A DNA stretch of 64,000 nucleotides from Alphaproteobacteria bacterium (lineage in GTDB: Bacteria; Pseudomonadota; Alphaproteobacteria; Rhizobiales; Xanthobacteraceae), in the NCBI GenBank assembly GCA_005884765.1, contig VAZV01000132.1, forward strand, positions 62,001-126,000. The letters are read 5' to 3'. Shown piece after piece: positions 27,094 to 38,105 of the stretch (position 1 is the stretch's first letter; the number at the start of each line of letters is the position of its first letter). The translations under genes and the position numbers were made by a program. The notes below the pieces were generated by a model, which worked only from the letters and a program-made list of their open reading frames with translations, was not told the origin of the DNA and made no database searches.

Positions 27094-27130
27094 GTGGACG
27101 CGAAAAAGAATATAGTGGAGGCGAAAACGA
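27094..27130. repeat. Two direct repeats upstream of clpA
   Basis: GTGGACGCGAAAAAGA (27094-27109) and GTGGAGGCGAAAACGA (27115-27130) repeat with a 21-bp period, two helical turns, within the clpS-clpA gap. It may be a regulator site; no factor can be named. Confidence 0.35.
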
Positions 27131-27242
27131 GGTGGCGGAACCGGTCTTTTGCCGCGATCGGTTAGAACTATATGTGACAAAGGTTGTTGTTGCCTGAGCG
27201 GGCAACGGCGATCATGATGGCCGGGGGCCATAGAGGACGCGA

Positions 27243-29597
<2,355 letters not shown>

Positions 29598-29620
29598 CGA
29601 AGAATTCGATCCATCAATGC

Positions 29621-29650
29621 AAAAGGCCGGCTGGACCGCCGGCCTTTTTG
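29621..29650 (+). terminator. Intrinsic terminator after clpA
   Basis: AAAAGGCCGGC (29621-29631) pairs with GCCGGCCTTTT (29638-29648) around a six-base loop, followed by T. It begins 24 bp after the clpA stop. The flanking A-run means it could also act on the convergent PilZ transcript. Confidence 0.9.
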
Positions 29651-29725
29651 TTGTTGGTGTGCCGTGCCGCGGATCATTGCCGGATTGCCCAGTCCACGAT
29701 CTCTATGGCCTCGCGCCAGGATCCT

Positions 29726-30079
29726 TCAGCCTTCGCCCAATAGCTCGTTGATGCGGCGCTGAAGCTGACGCTTCTTGATCTCGCTCTTGCGCAGCCGTTC
29801 GTCGAGATCATCGACCGGTCGGTCCGATGTCATGATCCGGAAGGCGAGGCCGACCTTATTGGCTTGCCGCCAGATCAGCTTGGCGAGGAAGGAGCGGCCC
29901 TTGCGTGCAATGGTCAGGTTCATTTCCTGTGGCGGTTTGGCGGCCTGGTCGAGCTCGACGCACGCGCCGCGTTCGCTGATATTGCGCACCACGCAATCCA
30001 TCGTCGAGCCGCGCTCATTGATCTCGGCCACGCCGCCGTAAAGGACCTTGTCGCGGACGCTTTGGCGCCGATCCAGCAT
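29726..30079 (-). CDS. PilZ-domain protein
   Basis: 117 aa. The PilZ signature is readable: MLDRRQSVRDKV supplies the RxxxR part, and the VVRNISERGACVEL segment is the (D/N)xSxxG motif. Both c-di-GMP binding motifs are therefore close to intact. A charged helical tail follows (RLRKSEIKKRQLQRRINEL). It probably binds c-di-GMP made by cyclases such as the PleD encoded at 40.3 kb. GGAG precedes the ATG. The partner is unknown. Confidence 0.85.
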   Translation of the reverse strand: MLDRRQSVRDKVLYGGVAEINERGSTMDCVVRNISERGACVELDQAAKPPQEMNLTIARKGRSFLAKLIWRQANKVGLAFRIMTSDRPVDDLDERLRKSEIKKRQLQRRINELLGEG

Positions 30080-30221
30080 CTGATATCTCCAACGACATGC
30101 GGCGGACTCTACGCGGCCTTCAGACCAAAAGAAGGCGGCTATGGGCGATATATGGCGTTAACGTAAACCGAGTTTCGCCGCAGTCACTGAAATCCGCGCA
30201 ATTGCCGCAATGCTTAAAGTG

Positions 30222-31157
30222 TCAAGCCGCGCTTTCGCGCAATCCGCGCGCGATTTCCTTTTGCGCATCGAACTCGCGGCGGCGGCGCGCTAACTCTTCG
30301 GCGCTGAGCATCGCGACATTGTTGTAGTCGCGCTTCCAGGATGCGTCCGCGCTCCAGCGCAGGGGCGATTGCACGGTGGTTTGCGGTCCCGGCGCGCTCT
30401 CCAGCACGCGCAACGCTAACTCGAGTGTGAGCGCCTGCGAAGCCGGATCGTGCGGCTTGCCGGCGGCATTGCCGAGCGGAAAATCTGAAAATAGAAACCG
30501 CGGCACCGCGGCATGCTCGACGATGTCCTTGGCGCATCCCATCACGACGGTCGAGATGCCGCCTGCCTCCAGATGCCGCGCCACCAGGCTGATGGTCTGG
30601 TGGCAGACCGGACAGTTCGGTACCAGCACCGCGGCATCGACATGATCGGCGCGGCAGCGCGCCAGGATTTCCGGCGCATCGGTCTCAATGGTTACCCTGT
30701 GGCTGCGGTTGGTCGGCGCGCCGAAGAAGCGCGGCGCGAGCTTGCCGATCCGCCCCTCACGCGCAAAGCTCCGCAGTTGCGGCAGCGGAAACCAGGTACC
30801 GCTGTCCTCGGCCGAGGTGTGCACACGATCGTAGGCGATATGGGAAATCCGCAAGTCATGCGTCTTCGAGCTGTCGCCGTCATAGACCGAATAGAACTTG
30901 GCGCCGCCATTGTATTTGGCGCCCGGGCCTTGGTCGCCCTTGGCGGGATCGAACGGCGCGGCGGTCGTGATGATGGCGACGCGGGACTGGTCGAGCGGCT
31001 TCATCAGCGGCTGGAACGGTGAAGTGACGTAATGCGCCCAGCGATAGGGCGTGGTGTAGCCGATCGCCTGATAATATTCGCGGGTTCGCGCCATATAGGG
31101 GATCGGCGCGTCATCGTCGGGCGCGAAGCCGGGCTGCTGGTCGGACGGAGCGGTCAT
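30222..31157 (-). CDS. GrdB-like (glycine/sarcosine/betaine reductase selenoprotein B family) protein
   Basis: 311 aa from ATG 31157; the open frame continues upstream, but those residues are antisense to the lytic transglycosylase gene and unconvincing. Residues such as PYMARTREYYQAIGYTTPYRWAHY and DRVHTSAEDSGTWFPLPQL match the GrdB-like family found in aerobic proteobacteria. The redox-site region reads VLVPNCPVCHQTISLVARHLE: an ordinary cysteine CPVC pair, with no in-frame TGA for selenocysteine. It is not a glycine reductase operon: no GrdA, GrdC or thioredoxin gene is nearby. The true reaction is unknown. It is divergent from the transglycosylase across 63 bp. Confidence 0.8.
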   Translation of the reverse strand: MTAPSDQQPGFAPDDDAPIPYMARTREYYQAIGYTTPYRWAHYVTSPFQPLMKPLDQSRVAIITTAAPFDPAKGDQGPGAKYNGGAKFYSVYDGDSSKTHDLRISHIAYDRVHTSAEDSGTWFPLPQLRSFAREGRIGKLAPRFFGAPTNRSHRVTIETDAPEILARCRADHVDAAVLVPNCPVCHQTISLVARHLEAGGISTVVMGCAKDIVEHAAVPRFLFSDFPLGNAAGKPHDPASQALTLELALRVLESAPGPQTTVQSPLRWSADASWKRDYNNVAMLSAEELARRRREFDAQKEIARGLRESAA

Positions 31158-31220
31158 GCCTAGATAGCTAGACAACGGGTTCCCTGTGTCAAGCACGTCT
31201 TTGCGGAAGTCGGAACTGCG

Positions 31221-32219
31221 ATGCGAACAGGTAATGGCCTTCGCGTTGTTTGCGGCTTTGCCGCGATGCTCGTGTCGCTCGCGCCGGCGGTCGCCGAGGA
31301 CACAGCACCCGCCAGAACGGGTATTGCCGTTCCGAGCATCGAAGAGCTGGCGATCCCTGATGCGGCGAACAAAGGCTTGCTGCAAAAGCCGGCCGATACC
31401 GCGCGCGAAAGCGACACCCGCGAGGCGATCTGCCTGATGGTCGAATCGGCGGCGCGCGCCAATGATTTGCCGCTTGAGTTTTTTGCCCGAGTGATCTGGC
31501 AGGAGAGCCGCTTCCAGTCCGATGCGGTCGGCCCCGTGACGCGAAGCGGACAGCGCGCGGAAGGCATCGCGCAATTCATGCCGGGGACCGCGAACGAGCG
31601 TCGGCTGCTCGATCCCTTCGATCCCGTGCAGGCCTTGCCGAAGTCAGCGGAATTTCTGAGCGAGCTGCGCAACCAGTTCGGCAATCTCGGCCTTGCGGCC
31701 GCCGCCTACAACGCCGGTTCACGGCGGGTACAGGAATGGCTCGCGGGCACCGGAGCGATGCCGCAGGAGACCCGCAACTACGTCACCGTCATCACCGGCT
31801 CAAGCGTCGACGAATGGGCCGCTGCGGGCCGGGGCGGCAAGATGCCGGCGAGCACGCCGCCGACCAGTTGCCGCGAACTGATGGCGCTGTTGAAGCGTGC
31901 ACCCAATCCCTTCATCACCCAGCTCGAGCAGCATGTGAGGGTCGCGGTGGCGAAGCTATGGGGTGTGCAGCTTGCCGCCGGCTTTGACCGCAACAAGGCA
32001 CTCGCGATGTATGCGCGCGCCATGAAGCGGCTGAATGCAGTGATCGGCGATCAGGATCCAAGCATCCTGGGTTCGGTGATCCGCAGCCGCGGGAATCACA
32101 CGTTTTACCAAGTGCGCATCGGCGCCGACACGCGGCCCGCTGCGGATGATCTCTGCAACCGCATCCGCCGCGCCGGCGGCGCTTGTTTCGTGCTGAAGAA
32201 CATGATCGTTCGGGGCTAG
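31221..32219 (+). CDS. Lytic murein transglycosylase, SLT family
   Basis: 332 aa. A signal peptide (about 25 residues) leads to a soluble lytic transglycosylase domain (about 65-200). The catalytic Glu is in VIWQESRFQSDAVG (Glu95), with GIAQFMPGTA and AAAYNAGSRRVQEWL following. It cleaves the glycan chain of peptidoglycan in the periplasm. The C-terminal part (about 290-332, with TFYQVRIGADTR and ADDLCNRIRRAGG) is SPOR-like, suggesting septal targeting as in the D,D-carboxypeptidase at 21.6 kb. GCTGCC-type leader; no strong ribosome site. Confidence 0.9.
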   Translation: MRTGNGLRVVCGFAAMLVSLAPAVAEDTAPARTGIAVPSIEELAIPDAANKGLLQKPADTARESDTREAICLMVESAARANDLPLEFFARVIWQESRFQSDAVGPVTRSGQRAEGIAQFMPGTANERRLLDPFDPVQALPKSAEFLSELRNQFGNLGLAAAAYNAGSRRVQEWLAGTGAMPQETRNYVTVITGSSVDEWAAAGRGGKMPASTPPTSCRELMALLKRAPNPFITQLEQHVRVAVAKLWGVQLAAGFDRNKALAMYARAMKRLNAVIGDQDPSILGSVIRSRGNHTFYQVRIGADTRPAADDLCNRIRRAGGACFVLKNMIVRG

Positions 32220-32317
32220 AGGGCCGGCGCGCATAACAGCCCCGAGGCGGGGTTGCTTGACGCAAGCCCGTTTGATCCGCGTTATGCGTCTCACGATAGA
32301 GATTCTTCCGGACACCC

Positions 32318-33055
32318 GTGCCGCTTCCTCCAATCGATTCGCCCAAATGGCAAGGCGCCTTCCGTGCATTCGCGTGGGGAATGAGCTCGATATTCTCTAC
32401 GATCCTCTCGCTCGTGCTGTTCGTCACCTATATCGGCATCGGCGCGCTTGCGCATGGGACGCATTTCAGCCTGGCCTGGGCGCTGTTGAGCACCGCGCTG
32501 GTATGGGCTGGGCCAGCGCAGATCATCCTGATCTCGACGCTCGCTTCGGGTGCCACCATCGTGCAATCGGCGATCGCGGTGACCGTCAGCGCCATCCGCC
32601 TGTTTCCGATGGTGGTGGCTGTGATGCCGATGATGCGCACGCCGCAAACCAAGCGCCGGCATCTGATTCTGGTCGCCCATTTCACCGCGGTCACCCTGTG
32701 GGTCGAATGCTACCGGTTCCTGCCGCAGGTGCCGCGCGAACGGCGGATCGCCTTCGTCCACGGTCTGGGCTGCGGCCTGATTTCGGTCGGACTTTGTGCA
32801 ACCGTCATTGGCTACTTCCTCGCCGCCAATCTTTCGCAGACCTTCGCTTCAGCGATCCTGCTGCTGACGCCGCTGGCGTTCCTGTTCTCGACCGCTCGCA
32901 ACTCCAAAGAGCTTGCCGATGGGGTGGCGCTGGTGCTCGGCCTCGTGCTGTACCCATTCGCGGCGCAAATCAACAGCGGCCTCGACATCCTCCTCAGCGG
33001 CGTGGTGGCGGGCAGCATCGCCTACGGCGTCCACCGCTTTCGGGTGCATGCATGA
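32318..33055 (+). CDS. AzlC-family transporter subunit
   Basis: 245 aa, mostly hydrophobic, with about five to six membrane helices. Sequence such as [16 protein letters not shown] and [16 protein letters not shown] matches AzlC, the large subunit of the AzlCD exporter of branched-chain amino acids and related compounds. A GTG start at 32318 was used; no strong ribosome site precedes it. Its stop overlaps the azlD-like start by four bases (ATGA), so they are coupled. Confidence 0.85.
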   Translation: MPLPPIDSPKWQGAFRAFAWGMSSIFSTILSLVLFVTYIGIGALAHGTHFSLAWALLSTALVWAGPAQIILISTLASGATIVQSAIAVTVSAIRLFPMVVAVMPMMRTPQTKRRHLILVAHFTAVTLWVECYRFLPQVPRERRIAFVHGLGCGLISVGLCATVIGYFLAANLSQTFASAILLLTPLAFLFSTARNSKELADGVALVLGLVLYPFAAQINSGLDILLSGVVAGSIAYGVHRFRVHA

Positions 33056-33396
33056 GCGACTTCATCGGCGACTGGCATGCGCTGGTGGTGCTCGTGGTCG
33101 CGGGCGTTATTCCCAACCAGATCTGGCGCATGCTGGGCCTATGGTTCGGCGGCGGGCTCGACGAGGGCTCGGAACTTCTGGTGTGGGTAAGGGCGGTGGC
33201 AACCGCGATCCTCGCCGGCGTCATCGCTCAAATCCTGGTGCAGCCGCCGGGCGCGCTCGCCAGCGTTCCGGATTTGTTGCGCTATGGCGCGCTGGCAGCC
33301 GGCTCCATCGCTTTCATGCTGACGCGTCGATCGATCTTTGCCGGCGTGCTGTGCGGGGAAATCGTCATGCTCGCCGGCAAATGGTGGCTGGGCTGA
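33052..33396 (+). CDS. AzlD-family transporter subunit
   Basis: 114 aa with four membrane segments. [25 protein letters not shown] at the start and [23 protein letters not shown] at the end match AzlD-type small subunits. The start codon overlaps the azlC stop (ATGA). Confidence 0.85.
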   Translation: MSDFIGDWHALVVLVVAGVIPNQIWRMLGLWFGGGLDEGSELLVWVRAVATAILAGVIAQILVQPPGALASVPDLLRYGALAAGSIAFMLTRRSIFAGVLCGEIVMLAGKWWLG

Positions 33397-33458
33397 GCCG
33401 CGTACCCACCACGATTGCGATGGCGCGATATTCGGCTAGAGTCGGGCGCAACGCTGGG

Positions 33459-33959
33459 ATGAAAAACATGGTTCGAGAGAGTGAAATCCGCGACGGCGAA
33501 CTCGCCGTCGACATGCCCGCCGCGCGCGACGCCGGCCTCGTCTTCATCGGCCGCATCCGCACGCCCTGGACCTCGCGTTTGGCGACGCCACGGCAGGGCC
33601 GGCATGACGGGCCGGTGTGCCGGCTCGAGATTTTCGAACCCTGGGTGCCCGCCATCAAGGGCGTCGACTTCTACTCAAATCTCGAAGTGATCTATTGGCT
33701 GCACCAGTCCCGCCGCGATCTCGTGCTGCAAAGCCCGAAGAACAACAAATCGACCCGCGGCACGTTTTCGCTGCGCTCGCCGGTGCGGCCGAACCCGATC
33801 GCGACCTCGGTCGTCAAGCTGGTCGGTGTCGAGGGCAATGTGGTGTTGGTCCGGGGCCTTGACTGCCTCGACGAAACGCCGCTGCTCGATATCAAGCCCG
33901 ACCGCTGCGAATTCACCCCGCCCGCACCGCCGCAGCCAGGCGATTTCGAAACGGAATAG
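33459..33959 (+). CDS. trmO: TrmO/TsaA-family tRNA methyltransferase
   Basis: 166 aa. The fold of tRNA (N6-threonylcarbamoyladenosine37-N6)-methyltransferase is visible: [10 protein letters not shown] at the start, [11 protein letters not shown]-like strand, [21 protein letters not shown], then [18 protein letters not shown] and [22 protein letters not shown]. It is SAM-dependent and acts on tRNA-Thr position 37. Shorter than E. coli TrmO because it has no extra C-terminal domain. ATG 33459 and ATG 33468 are both possible starts. Confidence 0.85.
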   Translation: MKNMVRESEIRDGELAVDMPAARDAGLVFIGRIRTPWTSRLATPRQGRHDGPVCRLEIFEPWVPAIKGVDFYSNLEVIYWLHQSRRDLVLQSPKNNKSTRGTFSLRSPVRPNPIATSVVKLVGVEGNVVLVRGLDCLDETPLLDIKPDRCEFTPPAPPQPGDFETE

Positions 33960-33964
33960 GGGGC

Positions 33965-34311
33965 CTACGTGCCCTTCAACGCCGCAATCAATTTCGCCGT
34001 GTTGTCTTCCAACACCTTGGCGTCTTCCTTGCGGCTCGCCGGCGGCAGCAGTGCGATGCCGTCCTTGCGCGGCATCACATGGACATGCAGGTGAAATACG
34101 ACCTGTCCACCGGCAGCTTCGTTGAATTGCTGGACCGTGATGCCATCGGCATCGAACGCTTTCTTCGCCGCAGCTGCTATCCTGTGGGTCGCGCGCGCTA
34201 CATGCAGATAGTCATCCACGTTGATGTCGAGGATGTTGCGGGCCGGCTGTAGCAGGGAAATTCGTCGCGCAGGATTTTTGCAAAGATGTTGTTGCTGTCA
34301 TAGACGGTCAT
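33965..34311 (-). pseudogene. HIT-family protein gene, broken by internal deletion
   Basis: The start is intact: AGGAG, then ATG 34311 and a typical HIT N-terminus (MTVYDSNNIFAKILRDEFPC). The family then continues with about 29 residues including the strand before PARNILDI, but here the sequence jumps from FPC straight to that segment in a different frame, near 34247-34255. The frame entered at 34311 stops after about 37 codons. The second frame carries the intact C-terminal half with the catalytic HLHVHV motif. About 80 bp are missing compared with the family. Without the N-terminal half the protein cannot fold as HIT. A GTG at 34219 could start the C-terminal part. Confidence 0.8.
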
Positions 34312-34362
34312 GGCGGCGGCTCCTGAAATATCCGACTACCTTCGCTGTCAGGTCCGAGACGG

Positions 34363-35577
34363 TCAAGGCGCCTCATCCGCACCTTTGCGGAATGGGGCGG
34401 CCTCGCTCAGTTCGCGCCCGGCCTCGACGACATAGGCGCGCTCGCGCTTCAGATAATCTGATATCGCACGCCGCAAATCGGAATCGGCAATATAGTGCGC
34501 GGAATAGGTGGTCTGCGGCAGGTAGCCGCGCGCGATCTTGTGCTCGCCTTGCGCGCCGGCCTCGACGGTTTTTAACCCGCGTTTGATGGCGAAATCGATG
34601 GCCTGATAGTAGCACACTTCGAAATGCAGGAACGGGTGGTGCTCGATCGCGCCCCAGTTGCGGCCGAACAGCGTGTCGGAGCCGATGAAATTGATGGCGC
34701 CGGCGATCCAGCGGTTGTTGCGGCGGGCCATCACCAGCAGCGCATCGTCAGCCATGGTCTCGCCGACTAGCGAAAAGAACGAGCGGGTCAAATACGGACG
34801 TCCCCATTTGCGCGAGCCGGTTTCCATGTAGAAGGCAAAGAACGCATCCCAGGCGTCCTCGGTGATGTCGCTGCCGGTCAGGCTGTGGATCGTGATTCCA
34901 GCGGCGACGGCCTCACGTCGCTCGCGCTTGATCGCCTTGCGATGGCGCGAATTGAGAGTGGCAAGGAAATCGTCAAAGCTGCCAAAACCGTGATTATGCC
35001 AGTGAAACTGCTGATCGGTGCGCTGCAGAAAGCCATGTCGAGCCAAAAATCTCCATTCTGCCTCGCGCGCGAACGTTACATGCGCCGATGAAGCTTTGCT
35101 GATACCGCAGAGCGCGACGAGCCCGCTGGCGAGCGCCGTGGCGATCTGGTCGTGATCAACGCCACCGCGGATCAGAAGACGCCGCCCGGTCGCCGGCGTA
35201 AAGGGAACCGACGCCTGCAATTTCGGATAATAGCGCCCGCCGGCCCGCTCATAGGCGTCGGCCCAGCCGCGGTCGAAAACATATTCGCCCTGCGAATGTG
35301 ATTTCAGATAGCAGGGCACGATGCCGGCAACCGTGCCGCCAATTTTCGCGATCAGATGCCGCGGCGCCCAGCCGGTCCGCGTGGTGGCCGAGCCGGAGGC
35401 CTCGAGGGCAGAGAAAAACGCGTGCGAAATAAACGGGTTATAGGCTGGTCTTGAATTGCCGCAGGAATCCGCTGCGACCGTCGATAAGACCGGCGGGTTG
35501 GCGCATGCATCCCAGTCCTCAGCGGCGATATCGCTGACGGAGGGGACGGCTTCGAGGGTGATTTCGGATGACGCCAT
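34363..35577 (-). CDS. GNAT/FemAB-like N-acyltransferase (DUF482-type)
   Basis: 404 aa, cytoplasmic, no signal. It shows the double-GNAT layout of the peptidogalycan-type acyltransferases (DUF482): NPFISHAFFSALEASGSA at the start, an N-terminal lobe with IAKIGGTVAGIVPCYLKSHSQGEYVFDRGW, and a C-terminal lobe with RHRKAIKRERREA, AGAINFIGSDTLFGRNWGA and VEAGAQGEHKIARGY. The last, GAQGEHKxxRGY, is a strong family signature. The substrate is unknown. It has 68 bp to the GDPD gene on the same strand. Confidence 0.87.
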   Translation of the reverse strand: MASSEITLEAVPSVSDIAAEDWDACANPPVLSTVAADSCGNSRPAYNPFISHAFFSALEASGSATTRTGWAPRHLIAKIGGTVAGIVPCYLKSHSQGEYVFDRGWADAYERAGGRYYPKLQASVPFTPATGRRLLIRGGVDHDQIATALASGLVALCGISKASSAHVTFAREAEWRFLARHGFLQRTDQQFHWHNHGFGSFDDFLATLNSRHRKAIKRERREAVAAGITIHSLTGSDITEDAWDAFFAFYMETGSRKWGRPYLTRSFFSLVGETMADDALLVMARRNNRWIAGAINFIGSDTLFGRNWGAIEHHPFLHFEVCYYQAIDFAIKRGLKTVEAGAQGEHKIARGYLPQTTYSAHYIADSDLRRAISDYLKRERAYVVEAGRELSEAAPFRKGADEAP

Positions 35578-35645
35578 CGAGGCTCTTTAACGACCAACCC
35601 TAAAGATCGTGCATTGCAGCAGAGACTTCAAGGGTGCAGGATTGC

Positions 35646-36398
35646 TCAAGGTTCTGGCCGAAAACCTTCAAAAATCATCTGATCCGCGTAACGCGCCGCA
35701 CGCTCGCGCTGCTCGGGCGTGCGCACGGTCCAGGTCAGGAGCGGGCAGCCAAAGATATTGCGGGCAATCCAGGGTGCCGCAGCCGGCAGGTCGTTGACCC
35801 AATAGGCCACGAAATCGGGCCGGGTGCGGAAGAAATGACGCATGTGTGTCATGCCGCGACGCTGGGCAGGGGAAGCATCCGGCCAGTCGCTCTCGGTGTA
35901 GTGACGCTCGGCCACGATCCCGCGCGGGCGCGAGGGGATAAGTTCTCGCAGCGCTGTCACATGATCCGGGTCGAACGACATCCCGACCGCCGGGCCGGCA
36001 TAGGAGGCGAGGACCTCCGCCATCCGGCCGACCAATCGGCGATCGCCGTCAAAATGACTTTTCACCTCGATCACCAGCGGCACGCGGCCGGCGACCAGCG
36101 TGCAGAGATCGCCAAGCGACATCATCCGTTCCGACGTGCCCTTGAACGCGACGGTCCTCAGTTCGGCTGCGGTCTTCTCAAGCAGTGCGCCGCTACCTTC
36201 GGTCAGACGGCCAAGTTCATCGTCGTGATGCACCATGGCTTCGCCGTCGGCGGTGAGCTGGATATCGCATTCGATCGCAAAATTTCCGGCAATCGCCGCC
36301 TTGGCCGCACCCGGCATGTTCTCGATGATGCCGCGGGTGTGGTCATGCAGGCCGCGGTGGGCGACCGGCCGTGCCGTCAGCCAGTCCGGCGCGTGCAA
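35646..36398 (-). CDS. Glycerophosphodiester phosphodiesterase
   Basis: About 250 aa. A cytoplasmic GDPD-type TIM barrel: VAHRGLHD (catalytic His), the ECDIQLTADGEAMVHHDDELGRLT loop with the metal-binding Glu and Asp and second His, and VIEVKSHF. It hydrolyses glycerophosphodiesters to glycerol-3-phosphate and an alcohol. Start chosen is a TTG at 36398, 13 bp after the stop of the RidA gene, with GGGA upstream; longer starts would overlap that gene. The end PLLTWTVRTPEQRERAA is typical. It lies in an operon with RidA. Confidence 0.87.
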   Translation of the reverse strand: MHAPDWLTARPVAHRGLHDHTRGIIENMPGAAKAAIAGNFAIECDIQLTADGEAMVHHDDELGRLTEGSGALLEKTAAELRTVAFKGTSERMMSLGDLCTLVAGRVPLVIEVKSHFDGDRRLVGRMAEVLASYAGPAVGMSFDPDHVTALRELIPSRPRGIVAERHYTESDWPDASPAQRRGMTHMRHFFRTRPDFVAYWVNDLPAAAPWIARNIFGCPLLTWTVRTPEQRERAARYADQMIFEGFRPEP

Positions 36399-36411
36399 AC
36401 CTTTAGTCCCT

Positions 36412-36879
36412 TCAAGAGACTTCGAAGACGCCCTCGACTTCCACTGCGGCATCGGCGGGAAGGACGGCAACGCCGACGGTGGTGCGGGCATGGCGGCCCC
36501 TGTCGCCGAACGCCGCGACCATCAGGTCGGAGGCGCCGTTCAGCACTTTGGGTCCGTCGAGGAAATCCGGTGTGGAATTGACGAAACCGCCGAGCCGGAC
36601 CACGCGCACCACCTTGTCGAGGTCACCGAGCGCGGCCTTGATCTGCGCCAGCAGGTTGATGGCGCAGCCGCGCGCGGCCGCACTGCCTTGCTCGACCGTG
36701 ACGCCAGCCCCCAGCTTGCCCTTGGCGATCAACTTGCCTTGCGGATCGACGCAGACCTGCCCCGAAACGAACAGCAGGTTTCCAGTGCGGACAAAGCCGA
36801 CATAGTTCGCCACAGGGGCGGCGGGCTCATGCAACGTGATGCCCTGTGCCGCCAGTTTCTGCTCGATAGCGCCCGCCAT
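36412..36879 (-). CDS. RidA-family (YjgF/YER057c/UK114) protein
   Basis: 155 aa from ATG 36879, with a GGGGAC leader (a 39-bp longer frame exists). The RidA pattern is present: IEQKLAAQGITLHEP, VGFVRTGNLLFVSGQ, VEQGSAAARGCAINLLAQIKAALGDLDKV and ARTTVGVAVLPADAAVEVEGVFEV. It is of the longer RidA subgroup of about 155 residues. RidA hydrolyses reactive enamines and imines in many cells; the subgroup role is less certain. It is followed by GDPD 13 bp downstream. Confidence 0.87.
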   Translation of the reverse strand: MAGAIEQKLAAQGITLHEPAAPVANYVGFVRTGNLLFVSGQVCVDPQGKLIAKGKLGAGVTVEQGSAAARGCAINLLAQIKAALGDLDKVVRVVRLGGFVNSTPDFLDGPKVLNGASDLMVAAFGDRGRHARTTVGVAVLPADAAVEVEGVFEVS

Positions 36880-37128
36880 GTTTCGTCCCCGGTTGATTTC
36901 ACTAACCCGACCTCGCATCGGGTCCGCTTGTTTCGCGCATCGTCAGGCGACATGCAAGCGAGGGCAGGTCGGCAACTCATGCGTCTTGCGACTGTAAGCC
37001 CTGCGGAAAGTTGGGTAAAAACATGGCACGCCGGCCCCGAATTCTACTTTTTCGTGAACTCGCCCTAGTTGCGGCGCAATAGAGCGGTCACTAAAGTGAC
37101 GAATCTCTCCCGGCCTTAGGAATCACAC

Positions 37129-37992
37129 ATGGCTCACTCCTCGCGGACGTCGCTCGGTTTGCTCGCAATCGCCGCGGTGGTCTTGGGGTCGAGTTTCACA
37201 GGCGGAGAGAGCCAAGCCGCGGCGGGCGGAGCGTTTCTGCCGCATCAGGCGCTCTACGAGCTGAGCCTGGTCAAGTCGCGCGGGTCCAACGCGATCAACA
37301 GCGCACGCGGGCGTATCCTGTACAATTTCTCCGGCAGCGCCTGCGAGGGCTACACCTCCGAATTCCGTCAGGTTTCCGAACTCGACAGCAGCGAAGGCAA
37401 GGTCACGCTGAGCGACCTCCGCTCGACGTCGTGGGAAGATGGCGCCGGCAAGAGCTATCGGTTCAAGATCGACGCGCGCACCAATGATTCCGATTCGAGC
37501 CCGGTTGACGGTATCGCGGAGCGCACCGGGGACCACATCACGGTCAAGCTGACGCAACCGCAAGCCAAGACGTTCACGCTCGATGGCGCAACGGTGTTTC
37601 CGACCGAGCAGATCCAGCGCATCGTCGCGGCCGCCAAGCAAGGCAAGTCGCTGCTCGAGCTCACCGTCTATGACGGTTCGGACAACGGCCAGAAGGTCTA
37701 CAACACGCTATCGGTGATTGGACAGCCGATCAAGGGCGACAAGGCGGTCACCTCGCCGGATCCGTCTACCAGCAATGAGCAGATGAAATCGCTGACGCGC
37801 TGGCCGGTAACGGTGAGCTATTACGACCGCGACGCCAAAACCGGCGACGGCGAGCAGGCGCCGGTCTACGCGATGCAGTTCGAATTGTTCGAGAACGGCG
37901 TCTCGCGCGCGCTGGTGCTCGACTATAATGATTTCGTGATTTCCGGTGCGCTCGGCAAATTCGACGTCAAGGATTCCAGGCCGTGCAAGTGA
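37129..37992 (+). CDS. eipB: Cell envelope integrity protein, EipB family
   Basis: 287 aa with a signal peptide (about 30 residues, ending in SQAAAG). The mature part is a DUF1849/EipB beta-spiral periplasmic protein: LPHQALYELSLVKSRG at its start, LVLDYNDFVISGALGKFDV at its end. EipB of Brucella preserves envelope integrity and has one disulfide; here two cysteines, in SACEGYTSEF and at the very end in SRPCK, sit at corresponding places. It is a single gene with a tight hairpin right after the stop. Confidence 0.9.
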   Translation: MAHSSRTSLGLLAIAAVVLGSSFTGGESQAAAGGAFLPHQALYELSLVKSRGSNAINSARGRILYNFSGSACEGYTSEFRQVSELDSSEGKVTLSDLRSTSWEDGAGKSYRFKIDARTNDSDSSPVDGIAERTGDHITVKLTQPQAKTFTLDGATVFPTEQIQRIVAAAKQGKSLLELTVYDGSDNGQKVYNTLSVIGQPIKGDKAVTSPDPSTSNEQMKSLTRWPVTVSYYDRDAKTGDGEQAPVYAMQFELFENGVSRALVLDYNDFVISGALGKFDVKDSRPCK

Positions 37993-38008
37993 CGGCCGAA
38001 AGGCCGTC
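37991..38008 (+). terminator. Hairpin directly after eipB
   Basis: GACGGCC and GGCCGTC pair perfectly around a GAAA tetraloop, overlapping the TGA of eipB. No T-run follows, so it may stabilise the 3' end or belong to the repeat that starts at 38006 rather than terminate transcription. Confidence 0.5.
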
Positions 38009-38084
38009 ATTCCCGGGCGCGCATTAGCGCGAGCCGGGAATCTCGAGATTCCGGATCTGGTCCTTCGGACCATCCCGGAATGAC
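38006..38084. repeat. Short palindromic intergenic repeat, copy A
   Basis: It begins GTCATTCCCGGGCGCGCATT and ends CATCCCGGAATGACG, with the ends complementary to each other. The same ends and inner CGCGAG/CCGGAAT blocks occur at 61153-61250. I recall this type of CATTCCGGG element as frequent between Bradyrhizobium and Rhodopseudomonas genes. Confidence 0.75.
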
Positions 38085-38105
38085 GACGTCCAGTAAGGAC
38101 CAGCG

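Noticed and set aside
30222-31574. The longer form of the GrdB-like gene, starting at 31574
   Set aside because: The extra 139 residues are antisense to the transglycosylase gene and have shadow composition.
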